Below, piece by piece: positions 21,601-28,908 of a DNA stretch of 64,000 nt. The translations under genes were made by a program, and so were the position numbers. A model generated the notes under the pieces. It had not been told where the DNA came from. It made no database searches and saw nothing but the letters and a program-made list of their open reading frames with translations. The stretch is from Mycoemilia scoparia (lineage: Eukaryota > Kickxellomycota > Kickxellomycetes > Kickxellales > Kickxellaceae), in contig JANBPU010000009.1 in NCBI GenBank assembly GCA_027575805.1, positions 1-64,000 of the forward strand, in the 5' to 3' direction. How positions within the stretch are numbered: the first letter of the stretch is position 1; every line of letters starts with the position of its first letter.

Positions 21601-22805
21601 GGGACTACTGTATATTCGAATGAACCATATCTTGTCCTGAATGCTGTCTTTGGGATATCTTCTTCAGCCACACGTACTTGGTGGTATGCTTGTCGTAGGT
21701 CTATTATTGAGAATACCTTTGCGCCATGTGTGATTGATATAAGGTCATCTATCAGTGGTAGTGGGTATTGGTCACGAACTGTTTTTGCATTCAGTGCTCG
21801 ATAATCTACACAAAGTCTCATTGTGCCATCTTTCTTCCCTACAAATAGTACTGGTGCTCCCCATGGTGACTTTGACTTCCGAATATAACCAGCATCTAGT
21901 AATGACTTTAGTTGTTTTTCTAGTTCTTGCAGTTTCTCGGGGTTCAAACGGTATGGTGTTTTGGCTATTGGTCTAGTTCCTGGGAGGAGCTCAATCCTGT
22001 GGTCAACTTCTCTATGCAGTGGTAGCCCTGGGGGTGGTTCTCCAAAAACTACCTTATACTTGTCAAGTAACCTTATAGTTGTTTCAGATATGTCCTTTGT
22101 ATCTATGGTTTCTTCTATCAATGCTCCAATTGTATTTATACTCAAGTATGGGGTTCTCATATCTATGACACCAATTATATCGGCCTCATCATTCTCTACT
22201 AGGTCGATGAATTCTTCTGAATCGATAAGGTTTAGGTCTGAGATAAGCGTGTCTTCTATCTTCGTTATACTGTTATTCTCACATTGTAATTTGAGTCTGC
22301 GGGAGCCCATCGTTAGTTCAACTTGTGATTCTTGGGTATGGAGTATCACATTGTGTCGTCGCATCCAGGGGAGGCCAAGAATTGCATTTGCGGCAATCGG
22401 TGCTACATAGAAAACAATCTTCATTCGATATCCTTGTGCTAGTGTTGTCACTATCGTTGTCTTGTAAGTTGTCCGTCCTAACTCTCTACCTTTCACATCT
22501 ACTATCTTTCGTTTGCATGATAGGGGCTCTAGTGGTAGGTTTAGTTGTTTTGCTGTTCTTTCATTAATAAAGTTCCCGTCTGCCCCAGTATCAATCATTG
22601 TCTTGAGTATAACATTGTTCACTTCGAGGTTGAGCCACATCTTCCCAATCAGGCAATAAGTGTTATTTGAGTTTATTGAATCGATCTTTAAACAGCTAAC
22701 ACTTTTAGGAGAGTAGGTATGCCTGTCTTCTACTCTCCTTAGTCTTTTCCCGAAGACTTGCCACATTCCCTCATATGATGGTCTGGCTTTCCGCAAAGTA
22801 AGCAT
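18600..22805 (-). CDS. Pol polyprotein: PR-RT-RNaseH-dUTPase-IN-chromodomain
   Basis: A 1,401-codon frame, probably made as Gag-Pol by -1 frameshifting at 22745-22751 rather than from its own ATG. Domains in order: aspartic protease (MIDTGADGNFI), reverse transcriptase (ALNAKTVRDQYPLP and the catalytic YLDDILIYS), RNase H (ETDASGIAMGGVLYQL and MTDHKALEHIF), dUTPase (about 20120-20545), integrase with an HHCC zinc finger (CDICQ) and catalytic MDFVTGLP, SDRDPKFTS and a Glu in NKQLE, and a C-terminal chromodomain (EYLVKWKGYDETENTWEP). The dUTPase keeps all five motifs: AGYDVTS, EGRSSLAAKGIF, GVVDHGYTGEI with its Asp, GDRIAQLVV and RGSNGFGST. Chromodomains steer chromoviruses to marked chromatin. 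dUTPases in LTR elements are rare; a basidiomycete Metaviridae example is known to me. Confidence 0.95.
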   Translation of the reverse strand: MLTLRKARPSYEGMWQVFGKRLRRVEDRHTYSPKSVSCLKIDSINSNNTYCLIGKMWLNLEVNNVILKTMIDTGADGNFINERTAKQLNLPLEPLSCKRKIVDVKGRELGRTTYKTTIVTTLAQGYRMKIVFYVAPIAANAILGLPWMRRHNVILHTQESQVELTMGSRRLKLQCENNSITKIEDTLISDLNLIDSEEFIDLVENDEADIIGVIDMRTPYLSINTIGALIEETIDTKDISETTIRLLDKYKVVFGEPPPGLPLHREVDHRIELLPGTRPIAKTPYRLNPEKLQELEKQLKSLLDAGYIRKSKSPWGAPVLFVGKKDGTMRLCVDYRALNAKTVRDQYPLPLIDDLISITHGAKVFSIIDLRQAYHQVRVAEEDIPKTAFRTRYGSFEYTVVPFGLCNAPATFQRTIQDALSDLLDKGVVAYLDDILIYSKDKEEHTRLLEEVLKRLEKNALYAKPEKCRLFRSRIEFLGHILSDKGISTDPSKIAAITEWRVSKTVTDVRAFLGLTGYYRRFVKDFATILIPLTELLKKDTKFIWSEEAQNSFELLKKALCSTPVLVTFDPRAPKRLETDASGIAMGGVLYQLANDNDWHPLAYYSKKFSPAEQRYSVYEQELLALVSCLKEWEHWINHDVDIMTDHKALEHIFSQPDISGRKARWIELLSRYDTTVKYKKGTDNIAADILSRPPWEINTDINSSLPYLGKTHIEEQPKETPEELPIYGPMTEIEDLGSKFDNLSLYTTNMSPMDEMRLNIVLLHPTATLPSSAHDDDAGYDVTSPNTVILQPKSTTKIALGIAAQAPQGTYLKIEGRSSLAAKGIFPIGGVVDHGYTGEIAVLLCNNGNLPYKIEAGDRIAQLVVNKIDKPVPVLVNELQATARGSNGFGSTNISINTTTISTWEVDLGPVTDSYEGDVTLKRIFGMLSGTDPAAKSAEPVLKKYSIYNGILYKKGRRCVGSAKLHKSLLYEAHTSGVSAHGGEGQTYDKLKNSWYWPGMYTDVLEWVKCCDICQKVKHGDTRKKGKLQPLEIPERPWESIAMDFVTGLPKTKKGHNAILTVVDRLSKMAHFIPTRDTATIAETTELILDNVVKLHGLPDSIVSDRDPKFTSKFWKSIAEGLGITLKMSTTNHPQTDGQSKNANKQLETMLRTSCKGTDKWDKDLTKVEIAFNSQKNSSTKFTPYELNYRFKPKFPINSIDVNNPTANQYLRNLGNMLEAAKENIETAQENSRRNHDKHKVPLVLEPGDEVVIATELNLPKHVKTNTKQALMDKWHGPYEVLERKGPNAYKIKLPPMLRINPVINVEYLKRYHRSEQIPQEEFHPPPELVEGNVEWTVEKIMNTRKKKGKPREYLVKWKGYDETENTWEPEGNMENAQKLIDKFNQVQHDKNPKLGRVSR
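18611..18618 (-). other. Polypurine tract
   Basis: Minus strand GGGGAGAG lies directly against the 3' LTR, the expected place for plus-strand DNA priming. It is part of the pol coding frame. Confidence 0.75.
22707..22751 (-). promoter_or_regulatory. Programmed -1 frameshift signal between gag and pol
   Basis: On the minus strand the heptamer GGGAAAA (22751 to 22745) is phased G GGA AAA in the gag frame, the canonical X XXY YYZ pattern. After a 5-nt spacer (GACTA) comes a perfect 10-bp stem, AGGAGAGTAG (22739-22730) pairing with CTACTCTCCT (22716-22707), around a 13-nt loop. Slippage before the gag stop gives SSGK then RLRRVED of pol. Heptamer, spacer and stem all match functional retroviral-type signals. 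Confidence 0.88.
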
Positions 22806-23482
22806 GTATTTGCTCTAAAACGTTCATCAAATTCAGTCTTTGACACTCCTCTTCTTTCTAGCTTTGTTTTCAGCTGTAAGAGGTAATCGTTGGGTCTACG
22901 TTTACTTTTAGCTCCTTTCTGCTCGTTCTCGAATCCGAATCCAAGAGCATCTACTTCCATGGGTAGCCCTCCCCTGCTATTGGAGTGGGCATTTATACGA
23001 GCAGCTACTACATCCATACATCTGGTGATTTCCACTGCAGGCCCAAGGCTCAGGACAGGTGGCATACGGGTAGCGTACAGACCCACAAGAACAGCATTAT
23101 CTTTGATGCCAATACTTTTGGCCAACTGCATAAACTCCGCATTAAACTCATCGATGCTGACATGGGTACTAAGTTCAATTAGCTTGATCGTTCGTTGTAC
23201 TTTCGTGCTAATACTGCCACGGTAGTTCAGAAGGTAGTCCTTGAATCCCTGCCAAGTACATGGGCGGTTAGTCTCGTCCACAGATCGCCACGAGGACCAA
23301 GTACTTAGGATTGAAACATCAACATAATTCAGTGCTGCCTTGGGTTCAACACCATTGATCGACGCCAAGGTTTCGGCACCCTTGACCCACTCAAAGGCTG
23401 CTTGGTCAGAGGCCTTTGCCGTGAGTTGAGTGACCTTAAAGAGGGGGCCATTACCGCTAATAATGTTATCGCTGGTCGACAT
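22739..23482 (-). CDS. Gag protein of the Ty3/gypsy element
   Basis: 247 residues from an ATG at 23482. The middle resembles Ty3-type capsid (WQGFKDYLLNYRGS, IKLIELSTHVSIDEFNAEFM). The C-terminus carries one CCHC zinc knuckle, CLLCGKPDHHMREC, which fits C-X2-C-X4-H-X4-C. The frame ends at TAA 22739-22741, immediately after the slippery heptamer, and overlaps the pol frame, which is in -1 relative to it. Confidence 0.92.
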   Translation of the reverse strand: MSTSDNIISGNGPLFKVTQLTAKASDQAAFEWVKGAETLASINGVEPKAALNYVDVSILSTWSSWRSVDETNRPCTWQGFKDYLLNYRGSISTKVQRTIKLIELSTHVSIDEFNAEFMQLAKSIGIKDNAVLVGLYATRMPPVLSLGPAVEITRCMDVVAARINAHSNSRGGLPMEVDALGFGFENEQKGAKSKRRPNDYLLQLKTKLERRGVSKTEFDERFRANTCLLCGKPDHHMRECGKSSGKD

Positions 23483-23490
23483 TACAAGAT

Positions 23491-23510
23491 GAGGATCGAA
23501 ATTGCTACCA
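23491..23510 (-). other. Primer-binding region, initiator tRNA-Met-like
   Basis: Two bases inside the 5' LTR, the minus strand reads TGGTAGC (plus strand GCTACCA, 23504-23510), complementary to the 3' end of initiator tRNA-Met. Directly beside it the plus strand reads GGATCGAAA (23493-23501), like the T-arm of eukaryotic initiator tRNA with its hallmark AUCG. A two-part primer match is inferred; only the 7-nt 3'-end match is firm. Confidence 0.6.
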
Positions 23511-23512
23511 AT

Positions 23513-23654
23513 TGTTATACCGAAACAGGGATAATAATGAAAATAAATTATTAAGGGTTCAAAAAGCTGCTGTTTATTTAAAAAGGGATAAATATTATGG
23601 TAACTACTAAGTAATATTTATCATAAAATTATGGGTATAATTTTTAGCGTGACA
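23513..23654 (-). repeat. 5' LTR of the Ty3/gypsy element
   Basis: 142 bp, TGTTATACC...GCGTGACA on the plus strand, followed by the ATTAC duplication at 23655-23659. Confidence 0.95.
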
Positions 23655-23745
23655 ATTACCCTATTTTCTAATTTTGGTAACAATGGCTTACTTTTATTAT
23701 TTTAATATAAGGATCCTTAAAGGCTTGCCTATTATATTTATTATT

Positions 23746-24428
23746 TTACATTTTACATATGAAATGCTTAGTCATCTTCATATTATTAGGATCTATATAT
23801 ACAACAGCAAAAGAAAGTACAGATATATTTTTCTTGCTATAAAAGTCATGGTTAGTTTCATTATATACAATTGGTATTTTAATATTTTGTTTATAATCTG
23901 CAATTATGATACATTTATTTCTACTTAGTTGTCTTTCACAATTTAGATAGGCCTTCTTCTGGTTTGCTACACCCTCTCTGTGGATCCTGCAGGCTTCTAA
24001 TTTTCCCTGGTACTCTACCTGTCTTAGATCAGCTAATGGAACATCTATTAGAAGATCTACCAATTGGTCTTCTCTGGTACAAATAGTACACAAGTCAGTC
24101 CTCTTGGTCCCCTTTTTAAAATTCTTAGGACAATACCTATAAAAAGTACTTTGTGACATCTTTACACCAGGGTTATTCTCAATAAAACTAGCATATAACA
24201 TTTTTTTAGTTTTATTAAGATAATAAATCATTTCACCATTAGATGTTGTATTACTACTTAGCTCTGAATTATCAACAAGATGCTCTTTAAGCTTTTCTTT
24301 GATACCAATAGATATTGATCTTCTGGATTCTGGAACATGCCTAGTATAACCATCAAATCTAATATTATTGTTACCTACTTTATTCTGGGCATTGATATAT
24401 TGATCATGATATATGACTCTGACTTTTT
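23746..24428 (-). pseudogene. Unknown transposon-like protein, copy 1
   Basis: A minus-strand frame open from about 24428 to 23746; the first ATG is at 24231, but clear similarity to the neighbouring copy starts upstream (GYTRHVPESRRSIS). It contains STFYRYCPKNFKKGTKRTDL followed by Cys pairs (CTIC), a His/Cys-containing helical stretch, and CIIIADYKQNIKIP...HDFYSKKNISVLSFAVVYID, which could be part of a DDE-type nuclease core. I do not recognise the family with certainty. The Ty3 element inserted just beyond its 3' end. The lack of an upstream ATG and the neighbouring broken copy suggest a dead transposon gene. Confidence 0.5.
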
Positions 24429-24444
24429 ATATAATGTTTTTACT

Positions 24445-24950
24445 TTAGATACAAACTGAGTACATATTGGTCTTCTTGACTAGAGGCTTGAAGTTCTTGG
24501 GGCAGTATTTGTAAAAGGTACTAAGGGCAACCTTATACTCTGGATGTTCTGCCACCATCTTCTCATATATTGCCTTCTTGGTGCACTGGAGATGGTATAT
24601 TGGGGAACCATCACTAGTTTGTAAGCAGCTGGACTGGGAGCTAGCCTTGAGGTACTGGACAATAAGTGCCTTCTTGGCTTCTGACACACTCTGTCTAGAT
24701 GGAGGAGTGGTCCTTTTATAAGGGGCTAGAGAGAAATTACTCTCTTTAGCCTTTTCCTTTGCCAAACTTAACTACTTCTTTGAAAACTGGAATTGGTACT
24801 CTTGTTTTAAGATAGACATACCAACAAACAGGGCAGCAATGGCAAGGAGAGCAGACTTTTGACTAGATGAGGCACTTTGGTGGGCTAGAGAGAGGTTTTT
24901 AAGCATACCTTTAAGTACCCTTTGCAGCTCTGACACAAATAATGGTCTGA
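24445..24950 (-). pseudogene. Unknown transposon-like protein, copy 2, with in-frame stop
   Basis: Paralogue of copy 1: TTPPSRQSVSEAKKALIVQY and STFYKYCPKNFKPLVKKT align with its N-terminal half, then the frame stops at 24445 with MYSVCI. Upstream the frame continues past an in-frame TAG at 24772-24774 into LQRVLKGMLKNLSLAHQSAS and ALLAIAALFVGMSIL. It lacks the C-terminal half seen in copy 1. The two lie head to tail, 17 bp apart, which suggests a rearranged or twice-inserted transposon. Confidence 0.5.
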
Positions 24951-24952
24951 TA

Positions 24953-25160
24953 TGATTATAGATTTTTTTAAGGAACTCTAAAATGATAAGAATTTAATGA
25001 GACTAATATTTTATTAGATAAAAGTTATAGTAAAAGTAAAATCTACAGAAATAATAAATTAGGTAAAACTATTGTAAAGATAATAATTAAAAATTAGAAA
25101 AATATACTTATGGGTTAAAATTAAAAGTTATACTAGTAAAAATGTGATGATACTATTACA
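24953..25160. mobile_element. Diverged solo LTR related to 17829-18035
   Basis: TGAGACTAATATTTTATTAG, then TAAATTAGGTAAAACTATTG and ACTTATGGGTTA align in order with the intact solo LTR, ending AATGTGATGATACTATTACA. Borders are uncertain and no target duplication was found. Confidence 0.5.
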
Positions 25161-25418
25161 ATGTCATCTTTCAGCAAGCTTTCAGTACCCAAAGACTGCC
25201 AAAAGATTACCAGTGAAAACTACATTTTTACCTATATAACTCTTTTCTTAAGTCTATATATATATTATTATTATCATTGTCTATGCTTTTATAATTTTGA
25301 TTTAGTTTTTACAAGTTATTGGCTACTATTTTTTTTACTTGTTTGTATATATACTTGTATTGTAATTTTTGATTACAAGTTTTGTAGGTCTTTTAAGTTT
25401 AAAAATATAAAATAAAGC
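25161..25418. other. AT-rich low-complexity region
   Basis: Extremely AT-rich with TATATATTATTATTATCATT runs. The frame across it is hydrophobic only because of T-rich codons. Confidence 0.4.
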
Positions 25419-25535
25419 CATATGGGTAGTTGTTTTTGAAGTATGACTATTTGTTAGTAAATGGTGATTACCCATTTGGCTGCAATTATCCCTTTAATTG
25501 TTGGTCACCAAAAGGTACCCTTCAAAAATTATAAT
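25419..25535 (+). repeat. MITE family A copy
   Basis: GCCATATGGGTAGTTGTTTTTG at the left, the CCCATTTGGCTGCAATTATCC core, CCTTCAAAAATTATAATACAG at the right. Confidence 0.7.
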
Positions 25536-25929
25536 ACAGATAGGTTTACATCAAAATAACTCTATACATTTAGATAATAGAAGGATTGAAAATACAATTT
25601 TATTGACATGACTTTCAGCTGATTATTGTTTAGAGTTTACTGGAAATCAGCTTCAGGGGCCAATCTCAGGCAGGGAATAATGAAGAACAATAGGATGTTT
25701 AACAGAGTCACTTTCAACCCAAAATCCTGTGATTGTGAGTGGGTGAGTGTTTTTGTATTCGGTTCGGACAACCATTATTTGTATGGACTCATTGTCCGGT
25801 CTCCGTCACAAGATTACCTGTCTTCTGCTTCTCCTTTTTGATTATTTAATACTACTACGCTATTTGACCATTATTGTTGCGGCAGCTCATAAATACATAC
25901 AGAAAAGACATTTTATTAAGAAGGTCACC

Positions 25930-27907
25930 ATGCTCAGCAAGTACCAGCAGTTTCTGCTCAACAATGCAGCCCAAATTAGCTCAATAGAAGGTGCCATTCG
26001 TGCCCTTACTTATGTGCTACCAGGTAATTATTATTTCAAAGTCCTTTCAGTTGCCATAATGCGCCAAATTCCACCAAGTTTGCTTATAACTAAGCATCAT
26101 ATAACACGCTGCCATAATATCTGTAGGTCGATTTTCCGATGCCGAAATAGCCTCTGAAGGAAGTAAGTAGCTTTTCTACATTTCCCTTTATAGACTACAA
26201 TGATATATTTTTATTATTTTATTACAACTATATCTAACTTATCAAAAACATATACGCAAATATAGTATATACAGTTCTTAGCTTCCTTAGTCTCTATCAT
26301 GACAGGATCCTGGCAAAGGCGGCCCATGCAGGGCTTTTGGTTAAAAATGGAAAAGAGGTACTTGTTTCCCAAGAAACGCCATTTAATCGCTACCAGTTGA
26401 CATTCTGGAACTCTTCAAAAACATACCGCTGCATTGCCCTAATCCTCTGCAGCTCACAGTTCACGGAGAAACTAGTAGAGATGCTTGTCAAAAAGAAGTG
26501 GGGCGAAAAGAGGAAGTGGCAGATTGTTTCGTGGATCGAAATCATAAAGTAAGTTCAAATAATATTTAGTATGTGTTGTACGTCGTAATCGTCCGGACTT
26601 TCTAATAATGCCGTGGGTAAAACTTTCTAGGGCAGCATGCCGGCTGGTCCTTTTGAAGACAACCCGAGATCGCATGGTCCTAGGATCTATGTACCCTGAA
26701 AGGATCGTAGACCCAGCAACGCTAGATTCGTCCAGTGCAAAGACATCAGGAAACATTAATGGATTTGTTAAGCCTACATCTTGGAAAGGCAAGCGTAGTG
26801 GAAATGTCTTTGAAAGTGTTGAGACCATAATGTCCAAGTCTGAAAGGCAGAGTGGTGGGATCTCGGGAATCATATCTTTCAAGGCTAGTCCTCCAGAGGC
26901 TGTTATCCCTGGACACAGACTGGTAAGGCCATTAAAGCTCCTTGGGTTGACTGGCGAACTTCTTTACATTCTACGGCCAGTGGCATACGGTAAGACATCT
27001 CTATTAGTAGAAAACGCTGGTGCCTAATGATCTTTGGGAGTGCATATACCAAAAATGATCGCAATTTTGTTCCACTTATAGTGCTAGCGCTTAGACACCT
27101 TGGGGCTCGCAGCTGGACCCCATGGGCTATTTCACTTGTGATGGAGATAGCCAGTTATCAAATAGTTCGCTCTCACTTAAGCTGCTCTGAAGACAGTCCA
27201 AAAGTGCGGTCTGTTGAGTGCGATGAGCTTTCTAGGAGAAAGTGGCTATTCTTGTATTACTTCTTCCGGTCACCGTTCTTTGAAAAATACACAGAGTAAG
27301 TGTCAGGATCTCCTTTGAAGGTGTACCAGAATGATACCCTGGATTATAGCCAATAATCTGTCAGACTCCAGCCAAAGTGTATGGGTTATGGGCTGATTTG
27401 CGGGGAATATATGAGGGTACCAACCTGTTTCCTTTTGATGGAGAACTTGTTAAGTATTATATGCTTGCTCATATGGTAAAAATTCACAAGGCTTTGGACA
27501 AAATGGGTCCCTGGGAGTTGTGCATGGAATGGCTCATAGCTGGGCCAAAATCTGAGGATCCATTTCTGCCTACAATACGCTTGATCCCAAGTGAAATCTT
27601 TCCATATTCTAGTTCACTTATCTATATTACACATGACTCACATCTGCCTGTTGGCTTGATTTTTGCTTTGCAGAACTAGGCTCGATAAGTTTGCAAGCTG
27701 GTGCGAAAAGAAGCCTCTATTCAGTCTTGTCGGAGGAATTATCCAAGACTACCAGCCTTTATGGAAAGATGTATACTTTTACAGTGAGTTACCTAATCTC
27801 ATCTCATTTCCACATATCTATGGATGTATGTATTTAGCCTGTCCAATTTATTCAATAATGTGTGCTTTAATTGACCTTTGTAGCATCGGCCTCGTAATTC
27901 GTATAAA
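25930..27907 (+). CDS. PEX16: Peroxisomal membrane biogenesis protein Pex16
   Basis: Integral peroxisomal membrane protein; in animals and plants it recruits Pex3 and membrane cargo. Seven exons (25930-26023, 26127-26166, 26282-26548, 26631-26989, 27082-27295, 27674-27783, 27894-27907) give 365 residues. The match runs the whole length: IEGAIRALTYVLPGRFSDAE at the start, ASEGSNFLSLYHDRILAKAA after exon 2, RPLKLLGLTGELLYILRPVAY, WLFLYYFFRSPFFEKYT, GGIIQDYQPLWKDVYFYTSAS at the end. Exon 2 uses the GTAGCT donor at 26167, because the closer GTAAGT donor would break frame. The last exon codes only for the end of TSAS. Intron 5 (378 nt) is enlarged by a repeat family B copy. Confidence 0.93.
27303..27452 (+). 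repeat. Repeat family B copy inside PEX16 intron 5
   Basis: Near-complete copy: ATCTCCTTTGAAGGTGTACC, AGCCAATAATCTGTCAGACT, GGCTGATTTGCGGGGAATAT, CCTTTTGATGGAGAACTTG. It starts a few bases after the intron donor, and the splice sites are intact. Confidence 0.75.
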
Positions 27908-28049
27908 TGCCATAGTGATAGGTTATCTGTGTGGTTGTACTGTAACTTTAGCCCCCCTCATATTTTTGCAATACTCTGTTTAAAGTTTTTGGCCAACAAG
28001 CTTTATTATATTAACAACAATACTGATTTATATGACGCAAAAATCTTTG

Positions 28050-28405
28050 TAGATGGCAGAATCTCCTTTAAAAGTGTACCAAAATAATCACCCCCATACC
28101 AGCCTAAAATGTATGGCTTATGGTAACAATTTGCCAGAGTGTATAGAAGTGCTATTTGGTATACTATTAATGGAGAAACTGCCATATGGATCATGATTTT
28201 TGAAGGATATCTTTTATGGCCAACGACTATAGGGACAGCAATCACAGCCAAATGTCAGAATCTCCTTTGGAGGTGTACCAGAATAGCGCCCTGGATAATA
28301 GCCAATAATCTGTCAGGCTCCAGCCAAAGTGTATGTGTTATGGGCCAATTTGCGGGGAATGTATGAGCACGCTTGTCTGTTCCCTTTTGATAGAGAGCTG
28401 GCCAA
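28050..28405 (+). repeat. Two repeat family B copies around a truncated MITE A
   Basis: About 28050-28184 is a family B copy (GCAGAATCTCCTTTAAAAGT...AATGGAGAAACTGCC). About 28184-28250 is the left part of a MITE A in reverse sense (CCATATGGATCATGATTTTT...CAATCACAGCCAAATG). About 28250-28405 is a second, better-kept family B copy. The MITE is cut where the second copy begins. Confidence 0.65.
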
Positions 28406-28433
28406 ATGTGTGACTAGCGCTTCAAAAATAACT

Positions 28434-28580
28434 ACCCGTATGGAACATTATTTTTGAAGGGCTAATTTTTACTAGTAGGCCAGCTTCATCATGCATATTG
28501 GCCAACTTATACTATCGTTGATAAATGCATTGTCATGTATAGATTCTGCCTTTAAGCCCTTCAAAAATTGTCATTAATAT
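28434..28580 (+). repeat. MITE family A copy, variant interior
   Basis: Ends of family A (GTATGGAACATTATTTTTG, CCCTTCAAAAATTGTCATTA) with the alternative interior TACTAGTAGGCCAGCTTCAT, the same variant as at about 6010-6145. Confidence 0.65.
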
Positions 28581-28908
28581 CACCTCAATGACTTTTATGG
28601 GTAGATAGGCGGTCAGTCAGCATTACTTCACCTGCAGTCCAGCCCAGCCCAGCCATTTAAATCATCAGATACATGATATAAAAGCAATTCTATTGACAGA
28701 AGTCCTTAATTGTTTGTATTATAATAAAACTCCCAAAGCTGAAGGGTCATATGATGTAAGCTATCCTTTCATCAAAATTATTTTATTCGAATAAGCAAGA
28801 AAACAGGCAGACACACAACTTGGTTTGTTCGTTTCTCTTCTCTATCTACCTCTCTACTATTTTTATATATTATTTAATAGTAAAGATAGCCCGCCTTTTC
28901 AGAGCAAA
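28581..28908 (+). promoter_or_regulatory. Calcineurin upstream region
   Basis: About 330 bp with an AGCCCAGCCCAGCC run near 28640 and a pyrimidine-rich tract (TTCGTTTCTCTTCTCTATC) before the start. No specific site can be assigned. Confidence 0.3.

Larger units (their letters stand above)
18469..23654 (-). mobile_element. Complete Ty3/gypsy chromovirus with dUTPase, recently inserted
   Basis: A full-length 5,186-bp element flanked by ATTAC duplications (18464-18468 and 23655-23659). Its LTRs (18469-18610 and 23513-23654, 142 bp each) differ at only two positions, so insertion was recent. Order on the minus strand: 5' LTR, primer-binding region, gag, -1 frameshift signal, pol (protease, reverse transcriptase, RNase H, dUTPase, integrase, chromodomain), polypurine tract, 3' LTR. 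Both frames are open and all catalytic motifs I looked for are present, so it may be autonomous. Pol's stop codon lies inside the 3' LTR, making the element very compact. An older solo LTR of the same family sits at 345-484. Confidence 0.95.
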
